Below, in pieces: positions 25,561 through 36,460 of a stretch of 64,000 bases of DNA; position 1 is the stretch's first letter; each line of letters starts with the position of its first letter. The notes beneath the pieces are model-generated. The model was not told the origin of the DNA. It was given only the letters and a program-made list of their open reading frames with translations, and did no database searches. Origin of the DNA: LMUY01 sp965199165 (lineage in GTDB: Bacteria; Pseudomonadota; Alphaproteobacteria; Acetobacterales; Acetobacteraceae); assembly GCA_965199165.1 (NCBI GenBank), contig OZ240681.1, forward strand, positions 4,712,001-4,776,000. The letters are read 5' to 3'. The position numbers and the translations under genes are program-made.

Positions 25561-26163
25561 TCAAGCGGTGAGGCTTGTGGTCGACTGGGTGGCGACGGAC
25601 GAGCCGTAGGATTGCAGCGTCTGCTGAAGGGTGGACTGCAGCCGGTCCAGGACGGTCTGCAGGCTGACGGGCGAGTTGGGGTCGGTGGCGGACGCCGTGC
25701 TGCCTGCGGCTGCGGTGGTGCTGGTGCTGGTGCTGGCGCTGGCGCCGTTGCTGCTGGCCAGAAGGTCCTGCAGGCGGTCGGCAAGGTGGCGGATCGAGGG
25801 ACCGGTCGGGTTCGGCGGCGCCGTCGGGTCCGTGGCACCCGCAGGATCGACAGCGGTCGCCGGGTCGCTCGCGGTCGTGCTCGCGGCCGTGCTGGCCTGG
25901 GTCGGCCCGCCAGACTGCGCGCTGATCAGGATGGACTGCAACTCGGCCGCGAACTTCTGGAACCCGGCGCTGGAGGTGCTGTCCGTGGCGGTGTCGGTCG
26001 CACTGGTGCTCGTCGTGGCGCTGCTGGTGGTGCCGTCCGTGCTGGACGCCAGCGGATCGGTGTCCGATGACGACGACGACGATGTCGGCGCGGACCGGTG
26101 GTGGTGGTGGCCGTGGCCGTAGACCTGGTTCGCCGATGCGGCGCCGATGGCGGATGTGCTCAT
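25561..26163 (-). CDS. Low-complexity Ser/Thr/Ala-rich protein of unknown function
   Basis: 200 aa starting at ATG 26163, with GGAGG seven bases upstream, a strong site. The N-terminal part has a GHGHHHHRS histidine cluster and a long Ser/Thr/Asp-rich stretch. Two short helical segments (FQKFAAELQSILISAQ near residue 70 and IRHLADRLQDLLAS near residue 125) and a final VLDRLQSTLQQTLQSYG are the only ordered-looking parts. They resemble each other as amphipathic LxxxLxxxL units. No signal peptide is obvious. I do not recognise the family. The His cluster might bind metal, which is speculation. Confidence 0.65.
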   Translation of the reverse strand: MSTSAIGAASANQVYGHGHHHHRSAPTSSSSSSDTDPLASSTDGTTSSATTSTSATDTATDSTSSAGFQKFAAELQSILISAQSGGPTQASTAASTTASDPATAVDPAGATDPTAPPNPTGPSIRHLADRLQDLLASSNGASASTSTSTTAAAGSTASATDPNSPVSLQTVLDRLQSTLQQTLQSYGSSVATQSTTSLTA

Positions 26164-26330
26164 GTCGACCTCCTTGAAGTGGAACGGATGCGATGCTGCC
26201 CACGTGGTTGCAGCCCCCGTGCCACGTCCAAGTCATTGAACTGGCTGGATACCGCCAGAGCAGAGGTCGTTTCCCGCTCGGCAGCAAATGCCGCCCGGCA
26301 AAACCGCCCGTCCCTCTCCCGCCATCCCGC

Positions 26331-27251
26331 TCAGGCGGCTTTCGCCAGCGTCACCCCGCAGGCGTCGAACGTCGCGAACAGCCGGGTCTTGGCCTCACGG
26401 GACAGTTCGGTATGCGGCGGGCGCAAGTGGTTCCAGGCTTCGTCGCCGGTGTGCCGAGCGACCAGCGCCTTCAATCCAGGGATCAGCGCGGCTGACGTCA
26501 CGGCCTTGCGGATCGCCGACAGCGTCGCCTGCGCCTGCTTGCCCACATCGTTGTCCCAGTTGGCATAGACCTGGCCGTTCCACGCGCTGCCCACGTTGGA
26601 CGCGGCGGTGATGCAGCCGGCGCCGCCGGCGTTCAGCAGGTCGTGCAACGCGCCATCGTCGCCGGCATAGACCTCGAACCCGTCCTTGGCGAAGTGGTCG
26701 ACATAGCTCTTGGTGTTCGCGAAGTCGCCGCTGCTGTCCTTGATGCCCTTCACCGTCCCGGGATAGGCCGCAAGCAGCCGCGCCACGAGCGGGATGGTAA
26801 ACGGCACGGCCGACTGCGCCGGGAAATGGTAGAGGTAGATCTTGGTCCCGGTGCCGAGGCGCTGGATCACCTCGGAGAAATAGGCGAACAGCCCGTCCTC
26901 GCTGGGGTTCTTGTAGAAGAACGGCGGCAGGCACAGCACGCCGGGGCAGCCCAGGGCGGCAGCCTTCTTCGCCAGCAGCACCGTGTCCGTCAGGGCGGGG
27001 GTGCCGACACCCGGCAGCAGCCGGCCGGGCGGCAGGCCGCGTTCGACCAGGCCCTCCATCACCTCCATCCGCTCGGACACGCCGAGGCTGTTCGCCTCGC
27101 CCGTGGTGCCGAGGATACCGAGGCCGTTGCAGCCGTTGGAGAGCAGCCACGTGCTGTGCGCCGCCATGCGGTCGAGGTCGACCGAAAGGTCTGGCCGCAT
27201 GGCCGTCAGCACCGCAGCGTTCACGCCGCCATAGATCGCATCCTTCATCAC
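26331..27251 (-). CDS. Dihydrodipicolinate synthase/N-acetylneuraminate lyase family aldolase
   Basis: 306-aa class I aldolase of the DapA family. It has GILGTTGEANSL (substrate carboxylate loop), a Tyr in YLYHFPAQ, and the Schiff-base Lys in GTVKGIKDSSGD near residue 170. It differs from true DapA (VNAAVLTAMRPDLSVDLDRM at the start) and is not in a lysine operon. It may therefore act on another 2-oxo acid, such as a sugar-acid or hydroxyproline-derived substrate. ATG 27248 directly follows and is an alternative start. Confidence 0.85.
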   Translation of the reverse strand: MMKDAIYGGVNAAVLTAMRPDLSVDLDRMAAHSTWLLSNGCNGLGILGTTGEANSLGVSERMEVMEGLVERGLPPGRLLPGVGTPALTDTVLLAKKAAALGCPGVLCLPPFFYKNPSEDGLFAYFSEVIQRLGTGTKIYLYHFPAQSAVPFTIPLVARLLAAYPGTVKGIKDSSGDFANTKSYVDHFAKDGFEVYAGDDGALHDLLNAGGAGCITAASNVGSAWNGQVYANWDNDVGKQAQATLSAIRKAVTSAALIPGLKALVARHTGDEAWNHLRPPHTELSREAKTRLFATFDACGVTLAKAA

Positions 27252-27375
27252 GGCCTATCCGCCTCCCCGGTGGTTCGGCCGCACTAAACTCTGGAAGGGA
27301 GTGCAGGGGAAGCCGGCCGTGCGCAGCGGGTTCGTTAACCCTTCGGCAACCTGGCCGCGGCAAGGTCGACGGGCG

Positions 27376-27849
27376 ATGACAGATTCCAACCCACGCCCGG
27401 TTGCGACCCCCGTCACCCATGCCTCCGGGTCCGGCCGGGCGGCGCATCATGGCCACCGGCCGCATGGATCAGGCCATCACACGGCTGCGTTCCACAAGCA
27501 TGTCGCCCATGCCTCCGGCACCGCCCCTGGCCCTGCGGAACCACCGCAGGAGGTTACCGCGGCGCTGAAGACGGCAATGGAAAAGGAGGGTGTGCCGAGT
27601 AGCTGGGAGACCGGGCTGCACTTCATCATGCAGCGCGAATCCGGCGGCAAGGTCGGCGCATCCAACCACGTGGACACCGCGCGCGGCCTGTTCCAGCTCA
27701 CCAAGGCCAGCTACCACCTCAATCCGCACGGCGCCGGATCGTTCGGCAACGCCGTGGAGGAGGCGCAGGGCGGCATCCGCTACGTCGCCGAGCGCTACCA
27801 GACCGCCGACAACGCCGTCGGCTTCTGGAAGAAGCACGGCTGGTACTGA
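27376..27849 (+). CDS. Lysozyme-like (lytic transglycosylase) domain protein
   Basis: 157 aa. About residues 1-55 are His/Ala/Gly/Pro-rich and disordered with no signal peptide. The C-terminal 95 residues form a lysozyme-like domain. The catalytic Glu would be in IMQRESGGKVGASN, followed by TARGLFQLTKASYH and the Gly-Ile-Arg-Tyr segment (GGIRYVAERY) common in SLT-type and phage-tail muralytic domains. It ends FWKKHGWY. The ATG at 27376 is the only sensible start. Cell-wall cleavage is inferred. The absence of an export signal suggests export by another route or a phage-like origin. Confidence 0.7.
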   Translation: MTDSNPRPVATPVTHASGSGRAAHHGHRPHGSGHHTAAFHKHVAHASGTAPGPAEPPQEVTAALKTAMEKEGVPSSWETGLHFIMQRESGGKVGASNHVDTARGLFQLTKASYHLNPHGAGSFGNAVEEAQGGIRYVAERYQTADNAVGFWKKHGWY

Positions 27850-28020
27850 GCTAGCAAGCGACGTCCGATACACGCGCCGCCCTCGATCCGATCGATCCAG
27901 TGGACAGTCAGGCAGTTGAAAACCTGTTAGCCGCAGGTTTACCTGGCTTTCGATCGCAGGGTTAACCTCCAATCAGGTTTGACGCGGAGCAGACTGACAG
28001 CCCTGCACAACGAGGCCACT

Positions 28021-28767
28021 CTAGCGACCGCCCGAGACCGTCAGCACCGACCCGGTCGTGTAGGACGCCGCGGGCGACATCAGCCAAGCCACCGCCTCCG
28101 CGATCTCCTCCGCCCGGCCAACCCGGCCGATCGGGATTTGCGAGACCAGCCGGGCCTGCCGCTCCGCCGGGTTCATCTCCGTGTCGATCAAGCCCGGCGC
28201 CACGGCGTTGACGCGGATCCCTTCGCCCGCCACCTCCCGGGCGAGCCCGATGGTGAAGCTGTGGATCGCCCCCTTGGTCGCGGCGTAATGCACGATCTCG
28301 CCAGCGCCGCCGAGGCGGGCGGCGACCGACCCCATGTTGACGATCGCGCCGCCCGGCCCGCCATGCCGGGTCGACAGCGCGCGCACCGCCTCGCGCGCAC
28401 AGAGCACGCTGCCAGCCACGTTGACGGCCAGCACCCGCGCCAGGTTCTCGGCCGTTAGCCCGTCCAGCCGGGAACTGCCGCCGATGATCCCGGCATTGTT
28501 CACCAACCCGGCCAGCGGCCCAAGTTGCGCCTGCGCCTCGGCGAACAGGCGCAGCACGTCCGCCTCCACCGAAACGTCCCCGGGGATCGCCGCAGCCCGG
28601 CCGCCTGTGGCCGCGACCTCGGACACCAGGGCGTCGGCCAGGGCGCGATTGCTGGCATAGTTCACCGCGACCGCGAAGCCGTCCGCCGCAAGCCGCCGGC
28701 AGATCGCGGCGCCGATCCCGCGGCTGCCGCCAGTGACGATAACCAGGCCCTTGGCCTCGCCCGGCAC
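28021..28767 (-). CDS. Short-chain dehydrogenase/reductase
   Basis: 248-aa classical SDR with VTGGSRGIGAAICRRLA, VNYASN (an NADP-preferring second strand), LVNNAGIIG, a catalytic Ser in VNMGSVAAR, YAATKGAIH (YxxxK) and the C-terminal YTTGSVLTVSGGR. The start is GTG 28767, four bases after the GST stop; an upstream in-frame ATG lies inside the GST gene. FabG-like or sugar/alcohol dehydrogenase activity is possible. It ends the run of minus-strand genes from the enoyl-CoA hydratases. Confidence 0.88.
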   Translation of the reverse strand: MPGEAKGLVIVTGGSRGIGAAICRRLAADGFAVAVNYASNRALADALVSEVAATGGRAAAIPGDVSVEADVLRLFAEAQAQLGPLAGLVNNAGIIGGSSRLDGLTAENLARVLAVNVAGSVLCAREAVRALSTRHGGPGGAIVNMGSVAARLGGAGEIVHYAATKGAIHSFTIGLAREVAGEGIRVNAVAPGLIDTEMNPAERQARLVSQIPIGRVGRAEEIAEAVAWLMSPAASYTTGSVLTVSGGR

Positions 28768-28771
28768 GGGA

Positions 28772-29473
28772 TCAGTCCGCCGCTTCGCTGATGTGGCGGA
28801 ACATGTGGCGCTTGGCCTCGGCGTCGAACTCGGTCTTGAACGCGTGCCGGTCCCGGATCGCCTCCGCGCGGACCGCGGCCGGCCGGGCATTGATCGTGTC
28901 CAGCAGGCGTTTGACATGCGGGAATGCCTCCCACACCGACATGTCCTTGGCGCCGCTCCCCATGACCAGCGGCGCCATCCGCGCCCAACCCCAGACCGCC
29001 ATGTCGACGATCGTGTACTCGCTGCCGAGCATCCATTCATGCTCCGCCAGCCGGGCGTCCAGGATGCCGTAATGGCGCTTCGCCTCGAACAGGTAGCGGT
29101 TGGCGGCGTAGTCCTTCGGCTCCGGCGCGTAGTGGCGGAAATGCACGGCCTGGCCGGAATAGGGCCCCATGCCCGAGGCGACGAACATCAGCCAGGACAG
29201 CATGTCGCCCCGTCCCCGGTCCGACACGGCCGACATGAACAGCCCCGTCTTCAGGCCGAGGTAGAGCAGGATGGCGTTGCTGTCGAACACGGTTGCGTCG
29301 CCGTCGACGATAGCCGGCACCTTGTTGTTCGGGTTGATCTTCGCGAAGTCAGGCGCAAACTGATCGCCCTTGCGGGTGTCGACCGGGATCGCCTCGTAGG
29401 CCAGCTCTGCCTCTTCCAGATAGAGCGCGACCTTCATCGGGTTGGGCGCCAGGCTGTAGTAGAACTTGATCAT
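28772..29473 (-). CDS. Glutathione S-transferase family protein
   Basis: 233 aa. The N-terminal thioredoxin-like domain (IKFYYSLAPNPMKVALYLEE, NPNNKVPAIVDGDATVFDSNAILLYL) contains the cis-Pro and the ES-like DSNAI glutathione site. An all-helical C-terminal domain follows (SEYTIVDMAVWGWARM, with the N-capping box). It resembles the YfcG/Nu-class. Its neighbours are an SDR and two enoyl-CoA hydratases on the same strand, so it may act on a reactive catabolic intermediate. Confidence 0.9.
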   Translation of the reverse strand: MIKFYYSLAPNPMKVALYLEEAELAYEAIPVDTRKGDQFAPDFAKINPNNKVPAIVDGDATVFDSNAILLYLGLKTGLFMSAVSDRGRGDMLSWLMFVASGMGPYSGQAVHFRHYAPEPKDYAANRYLFEAKRHYGILDARLAEHEWMLGSEYTIVDMAVWGWARMAPLVMGSGAKDMSVWEAFPHVKRLLDTINARPAAVRAEAIRDRHAFKTEFDAEAKRHMFRHISEAAD

Positions 29474-29495
29474 TGGTCCTCCTCCTCGCCGGGGT

Positions 29496-30263
29496 TCAGG
29501 CCCCGATGAATGTCGGCGTGCGCTTCTCCAGCCAGGCCGCCCGACCCTCGACCAGGTCGGCCGACTCGCGGCTGCGCTTCTGGTTGGCGGCGATCAGCTG
29601 GAGGTCCGGCTCGCCGCGTGCGATATCGTTGAGCGCGCGCTTCATGCCCTGGACGGCGATCGGCGCGTTGGCGGCGATCACGGCCGCCAGCTCCTGCGCC
29701 CGCGACATCAGCCGGTCGGCCGACACCACCTCCGTCAGGTAGCCGATGCGCAGCAGCTCCGCCGCGTCCAGCTTGGCCGCCGTGAGGAACAGCGTCTTGG
29801 CGGCGTTCAGCCCCAGACGGGAGACGTAGCGGCGCAGCCCGCCGGCATAGTAGTGCAGACCCAGCCGCGCCGCCGGCATGAACATGGTCATGCCCTCCAC
29901 CCCGATGCGGAAGTCGCAGGCCAGTGCCAGGTCCGTGGAGCCGCCATATACGCCGCCGTTCAAGGCGCAGATGGTCACGATCGGGAACCGCTCGACGACG
30001 TCGACCACCTTGTCGAACGATCCATCGCCGCCATGGTCCCCCTCGTCGCCGCTGAGCTTGCCGATGTTGAAGCCGGAGGAGAACGACTTGCCGGTCGCGG
30101 TCAGGACCAGCACCCGCACCGCCGGGTCCGCCTCCACCACGGCCAGCAGCCGCCGCAGCTCCGCCAGATCCTCCGGCTCCATCCGGTTGTGCACGGCGGG
30201 ACGGTTGAGCTGGATGGTCGCGACCGCCCCTGCCGTCGCGAGCGTCGGAACCCCCTCGGTCAC
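29496..30263 (-). CDS. Enoyl-CoA hydratase/isomerase family protein
   Basis: 255-aa crotonase-fold protein. Oxyanion-hole segments are SFSSGFNIGKLS near residue 60 and ALNGGVYGGSTDLALACD near residue 100. One catalytic-position residue sits in AARLGLHYYAGG. The start is GTG 30263, whose bases overlap the TGA of the preceding hydratase gene (GTGA). An upstream ATG would lie inside that gene. The reaction could be hydration, isomerisation or hydrolysis of an acyl-CoA. Confidence 0.85.
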   Translation of the reverse strand: MTEGVPTLATAGAVATIQLNRPAVHNRMEPEDLAELRRLLAVVEADPAVRVLVLTATGKSFSSGFNIGKLSGDEGDHGGDGSFDKVVDVVERFPIVTICALNGGVYGGSTDLALACDFRIGVEGMTMFMPAARLGLHYYAGGLRRYVSRLGLNAAKTLFLTAAKLDAAELLRIGYLTEVVSADRLMSRAQELAAVIAANAPIAVQGMKRALNDIARGEPDLQLIAANQKRSRESADLVEGRAAWLEKRTPTFIGA

Positions 30264-31054
30264 GTGCCCGTCCAGGTCGGCGTGCGCTTGGTGAGGAAGG
30301 CGTCCATGCCCTCGCGGAAATCGTTGCTCATGTAGCACATGGTGATGAGGTCGTGCCCCTCCTCCGGGCGGGAGCGCTCACGGATGCGGTAGAGCGCCTC
30401 CTTGGTGGCGCGCAGGGTCAGCGGCGCCATGCTCGCCACCGTCTTGGCCAGTTCGGCCACGCGGGCGTCCAGCGCGTCCCGGTCCGCGACCACCTCGCCG
30501 ATGAAGCCCACCGACTTGGCCTCGCCGGCGCCGAGCAGCCGGGCGGTGAACACCATGTCCTTCACCGCGGCCGGGCCGACCAGGGCGGCCAGCCGGGTGT
30601 AGTTGGAGATCGACAGGCAATTGCCCAACGTTCGGCCGACGGGGAAGCCGAAGCGGGACGCCTCCGTCGCGACCCGCAGGTCACAGGCCGCGGCCATGCC
30701 GGCTCCGCCGCCGGTGCAGGCGCCGGCGATGGCCGCGATGGTCGGGATCGGGCAGCGCTCCAGCGCGGTCAGCACGCGGTCGATGCGCCCCTCGTAGTCC
30801 AGCGCGTCCTGCGGCGTCTTGAACGCGCGGAACTGCGAGATGTCGGTCCCCGAGGCGAACGCCTTCTCCCCGGTGCCGGTGAGGACCAGGGCGCGCATGG
30901 AGCGGTCGGCGCCCGCTTCCTCGCAGATCGTCGCCAGCCGGTCGTACATGGCGAAGGTCATCGCGTTGCGGGCTTGCGGCCGGTTGAACGTGACCCGGCC
31001 GATGCCGGCCTCGATGGTATACAGCAGGTCCTCGCCGACCTGACCCTCTGCCAT
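30260..31054 (-). CDS. Enoyl-CoA hydratase/isomerase family protein
   Basis: 264-aa crotonase-fold protein, distinct from the coupled neighbour. It has NRPQARNAMTFAMY, the oxyanion-hole segments KAFASGTDISQF and GACTGGGAGMAAACDLR, and FGFPVGRTLGN. The C-terminal region is the usual helical trimerisation part, with EGMDAFLTKRTPTW. It resembles CaiD-like carnitinyl/enoyl-CoA hydratases. ATG 31054 is preferred to an ATG 19 codons upstream on homology grounds. The two hydratases, GST and SDR form one probable operon. Confidence 0.85.
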   Translation of the reverse strand: MAEGQVGEDLLYTIEAGIGRVTFNRPQARNAMTFAMYDRLATICEEAGADRSMRALVLTGTGEKAFASGTDISQFRAFKTPQDALDYEGRIDRVLTALERCPIPTIAAIAGACTGGGAGMAAACDLRVATEASRFGFPVGRTLGNCLSISNYTRLAALVGPAAVKDMVFTARLLGAGEAKSVGFIGEVVADRDALDARVAELAKTVASMAPLTLRATKEALYRIRERSRPEEGHDLITMCYMSNDFREGMDAFLTKRTPTWTGT

Positions 31055-31175
31055 GCCCTGGATACCCCGCTGCCGGCATCCATCGTAGCGGAGGGAGTCC
31101 AAGGGCGGCAACTCTCACCGGCGTCCGTGCCGAGCCGGCTTCCCCCGGCGCGACCGGTATGGGCATCTTGCGCGC

Positions 31176-33039
31176 ATGGATCTCGATGCTGAGTGGCTGG
31201 AGGCGGATGGCGCCGGCGGGTTCGCGTCCGGCACGGCCGGGCTGGTGCGGACGCGGCGCTACCACGCAATGCTGCTGGCGGCCACGGAGGCGGGCCGTTT
31301 CGTGCTGGTGAACGGGCTGGAGGTCTTCGTCGAGACGCCGGGCGGGCGGTATGGGCTAAGCAGCCAGGCCTATGGCGGCGGCGCCGTGTTCCCGGAGGGG
31401 CGCTGGCACGTCACGGCCTTCACTCCCCTGCCCTGGCCGGGCTGGCAGTTCACCCTGCCGGACGGGACGACGATCCGGCACGAGGCCTTCGTCAGCCGGG
31501 CGACGCAGGAGGTGGTGCTGCGCTGGACCGCCGACCGGCCGGTGCGCCTGGTGGTGCGGCCGCTGCTGTCCGGCCGCGACTACCACGCGCTGCACCACGA
31601 GAACCCGGCCTTCGACTTCACCACGCGCCGGGCCGGGGAGGCGCTGGTCTGGCAGCCGTATGCCAGCGTGCCGGCGGTGACCGCGCGCGGCGATTTCACC
31701 TGGCAAGACAGCCCCGACTGGTATCGCCGCTTCAGCTATGCGGCCGAAGTCGCGCGGGGCCTGGATGATGGCGAGGACCTCGCCTGCCCCGGGAGTTTCG
31801 TCTGGGAGGGCAAGGCCGAGGCATCGCTGGTGCTGCGCGCCGGCGCCGCGGGCGAGATGCCTGTCCCCGCCCTGGTAGCGGCGGAGCGGACGCGCCGCAG
31901 CCGTGCGGCACGCGACGTGGCGAGCGACGCCTACCTGGCCAGCAGCCCGCAAGGCCCCACGCTGCTGGCCGGCTTCCCGTGGTTCACCGCCTGGGGCCGC
32001 GACACCTTCATCGCCCTGCGCGGCCTGCTGATCGCGCGCGGCCGCTTGCAGGAGGCGGCGGAGATCCTGCTTGCCTGGGCCGGGCATGTGAGCGAGGGCA
32101 TGTTGCCCAACCGCTTCCCGGATGCCGGCGCCGCGCCGGAATACAACGCCGCCGATGCCTCGCTCTGGTTCATCGTCGCCATGCACGAGCTGATCGAGGC
32201 TGGGGGGGCTTCCCGCGCGGTGACGGTCCGGCTGCAGGCCGCCGCCACCGCGATCCTGGAAGGTTACAGCGCCGGCACGCGGTTCGGCATCGGCGCCGAC
32301 GCCAAGGACGGGCTGCTGCGCGCCGGCGTGCCCGGCGTCCAGCTCACCTGGATGGACGCCAAGGTCGGCGACCACGTCGTCACCCCGCGGATCGGCAAGC
32401 CGGTCGAGCTGCAGGCGCTGTGGGTGAACGCCCTGGCGATCGCCGGGCGGTGGGCCGGCGGCGACCGCTGGGTGTCGGCGGCGCTGCGGGCCCGGGACAG
32501 CGTCACCGCCGCCTTTCCGGACAGGGCGACCGGCGGCCTGATCGACGTGCTGGACGCGGACGGCGTGCCCGGCGCACGGGACCGCCGGGTGCGGCCGAAC
32601 CAGGTGCTGGCGGCGGGCGGCCTGCCGATCCCCGTGCTCACCCCACGCCAGGTCGCGGGGGTGGTGGCGCTGGCGGAACGATCCCTGCTCACCCCGTTCG
32701 GCCTGCGCACGCTGGCGCCGGAGGACCCGGAGTATCACCCGCACTATCGAGGCGGCCCGGCGGAGCGGGACGGCGCCTACCACCAAGGTACCGTCTGGCC
32801 CTGGCTGCTGGGGCCGTTCGTGGCGGCGTGGCTGGCCAGCCGGGGCAACACGGCGGAGGCGCGGGCGGAAGGCCGCGCGCGCTTCCTGCCGCCGCTGCAC
32901 GCGCATCTTCACACCGCCGGGCTCGGTCATGTGTCAGAGGTGGCCGATGGCGATGCCCCGCACACACCGGGCGGGTGTCCGTTCCAGGCCTGGTCGCTGG
33001 GCGAGTTGATCCGTATCGAAGCCATGCTGGGAGCCCGCG

Positions 33040-33050
<11 letters not shown>
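31176..33050 (+). CDS. Glycogen-debranching/amylo-alpha-1,6-glucosidase (GH133)
   Basis: 624 aa. The N-terminal GDE_N domain (about residues 1-215) starts EWLEADGAGGFASGTAGLVRTRRYHAMLL. The C-terminal (alpha/alpha)6 catalytic domain includes FTAWGRDTFIALRGLLIARG, NAADASLWFIVAM, LTWMDAKVGDHVVTPRIGKPVE, HQGTVWPWLLGPFV and GCPFQAWSLGELIR. This is the bacterial amylo-alpha-1,6-glucosidase arrangement and should remove alpha-1,6 branches from glycogen-like glucans. Its last 11 bases overlap the GH63-like gene, so the two are co-translated. Confidence 0.92.
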
Positions 33051-35736
<2,686 letters not shown>

Positions 35737-35739
35737 TGC

Positions 35740-36366
35740 GTGGACAGTTTCGACCCAGCGTTCCGCGGTCAGTTGACGGAGCTGTTCCGCTGGCGGCGGG
35801 ACGTGCGTCGGTTCAGCCGCGCGCCGATGCCGCCGGGCTTGTTGACCGAACTGCTGGAGCTCGCCTGCCTTGCTCCCTCGGTCGGACTCAGCCAGCCATG
35901 GCGCTTCGTGCAGGTGGACGACCGGGCGCGCCGGGCAGCCATCCGGGCGGATTTCACCGCCTGCAACGCCGAAGCGCTCGGCCGTCAAACGCCGGACCGG
36001 GCTGCCTTGTACGCGCGGCTAAAACTGTCCGGGCTGGACGATGCGCCCTGCCACCTCGCGGTATTCGCCGAGCCCGACCCGGTGCAGGGCGGCGGACTGG
36101 GCCGTGCCACGATGCCGGAGACGGCAGCCTACTCCGCGGTGCTCGCGATCCACACGATGTGGCTGGCCGCGCGGGCGTGCGGGATCGGGCTCGGCTGGGT
36201 GTCGATCCTGCACCCGGGCACCGTGTCCACGTTGCTGGAAGTGCCGGCGGGATGGCAGTTCATCGCCTATCTCTGCCTCGGCTTCCCGCACGAAAACCTG
36301 GATCAGCCGGAGTTGGAGCGACTGGGCTGGGAGTGCCGACGACCGGCCGGCCTGCTGCTGCGTTAG
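35740..36366 (+). CDS. bluB: 5,6-dimethylbenzimidazole synthase
   Basis: 208-aa flavin-destroying nitroreductase-fold enzyme. BluB converts FMNH2 and O2 into the lower ligand of cobalamin. Visible motifs are FRWRRDVRRFSRAPMP, CLAPSVGLSQPWRFV, LAIHTMWLAARACGIGLGWVSI and YLCLGFP. The start is GTG 35740, three bases after the glucosidase stop, which indicates translational coupling and leaves no room for a cobalamin riboswitch. No other cobalamin gene is in the window. Confidence 0.93.
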   Translation: MDSFDPAFRGQLTELFRWRRDVRRFSRAPMPPGLLTELLELACLAPSVGLSQPWRFVQVDDRARRAAIRADFTACNAEALGRQTPDRAALYARLKLSGLDDAPCHLAVFAEPDPVQGGGLGRATMPETAAYSAVLAIHTMWLAARACGIGLGWVSILHPGTVSTLLEVPAGWQFIAYLCLGFPHENLDQPELERLGWECRRPAGLLLR

Positions 36367-36460
36367 CGCCAGCGTCATAAGCCCGCCGCGGGCAGTCACC
36401 ATGTGGAACCCTTGGCTCGCCTGAGCGCTTCGTGCGGGACATTCTCGTGAGAATTTGAAG

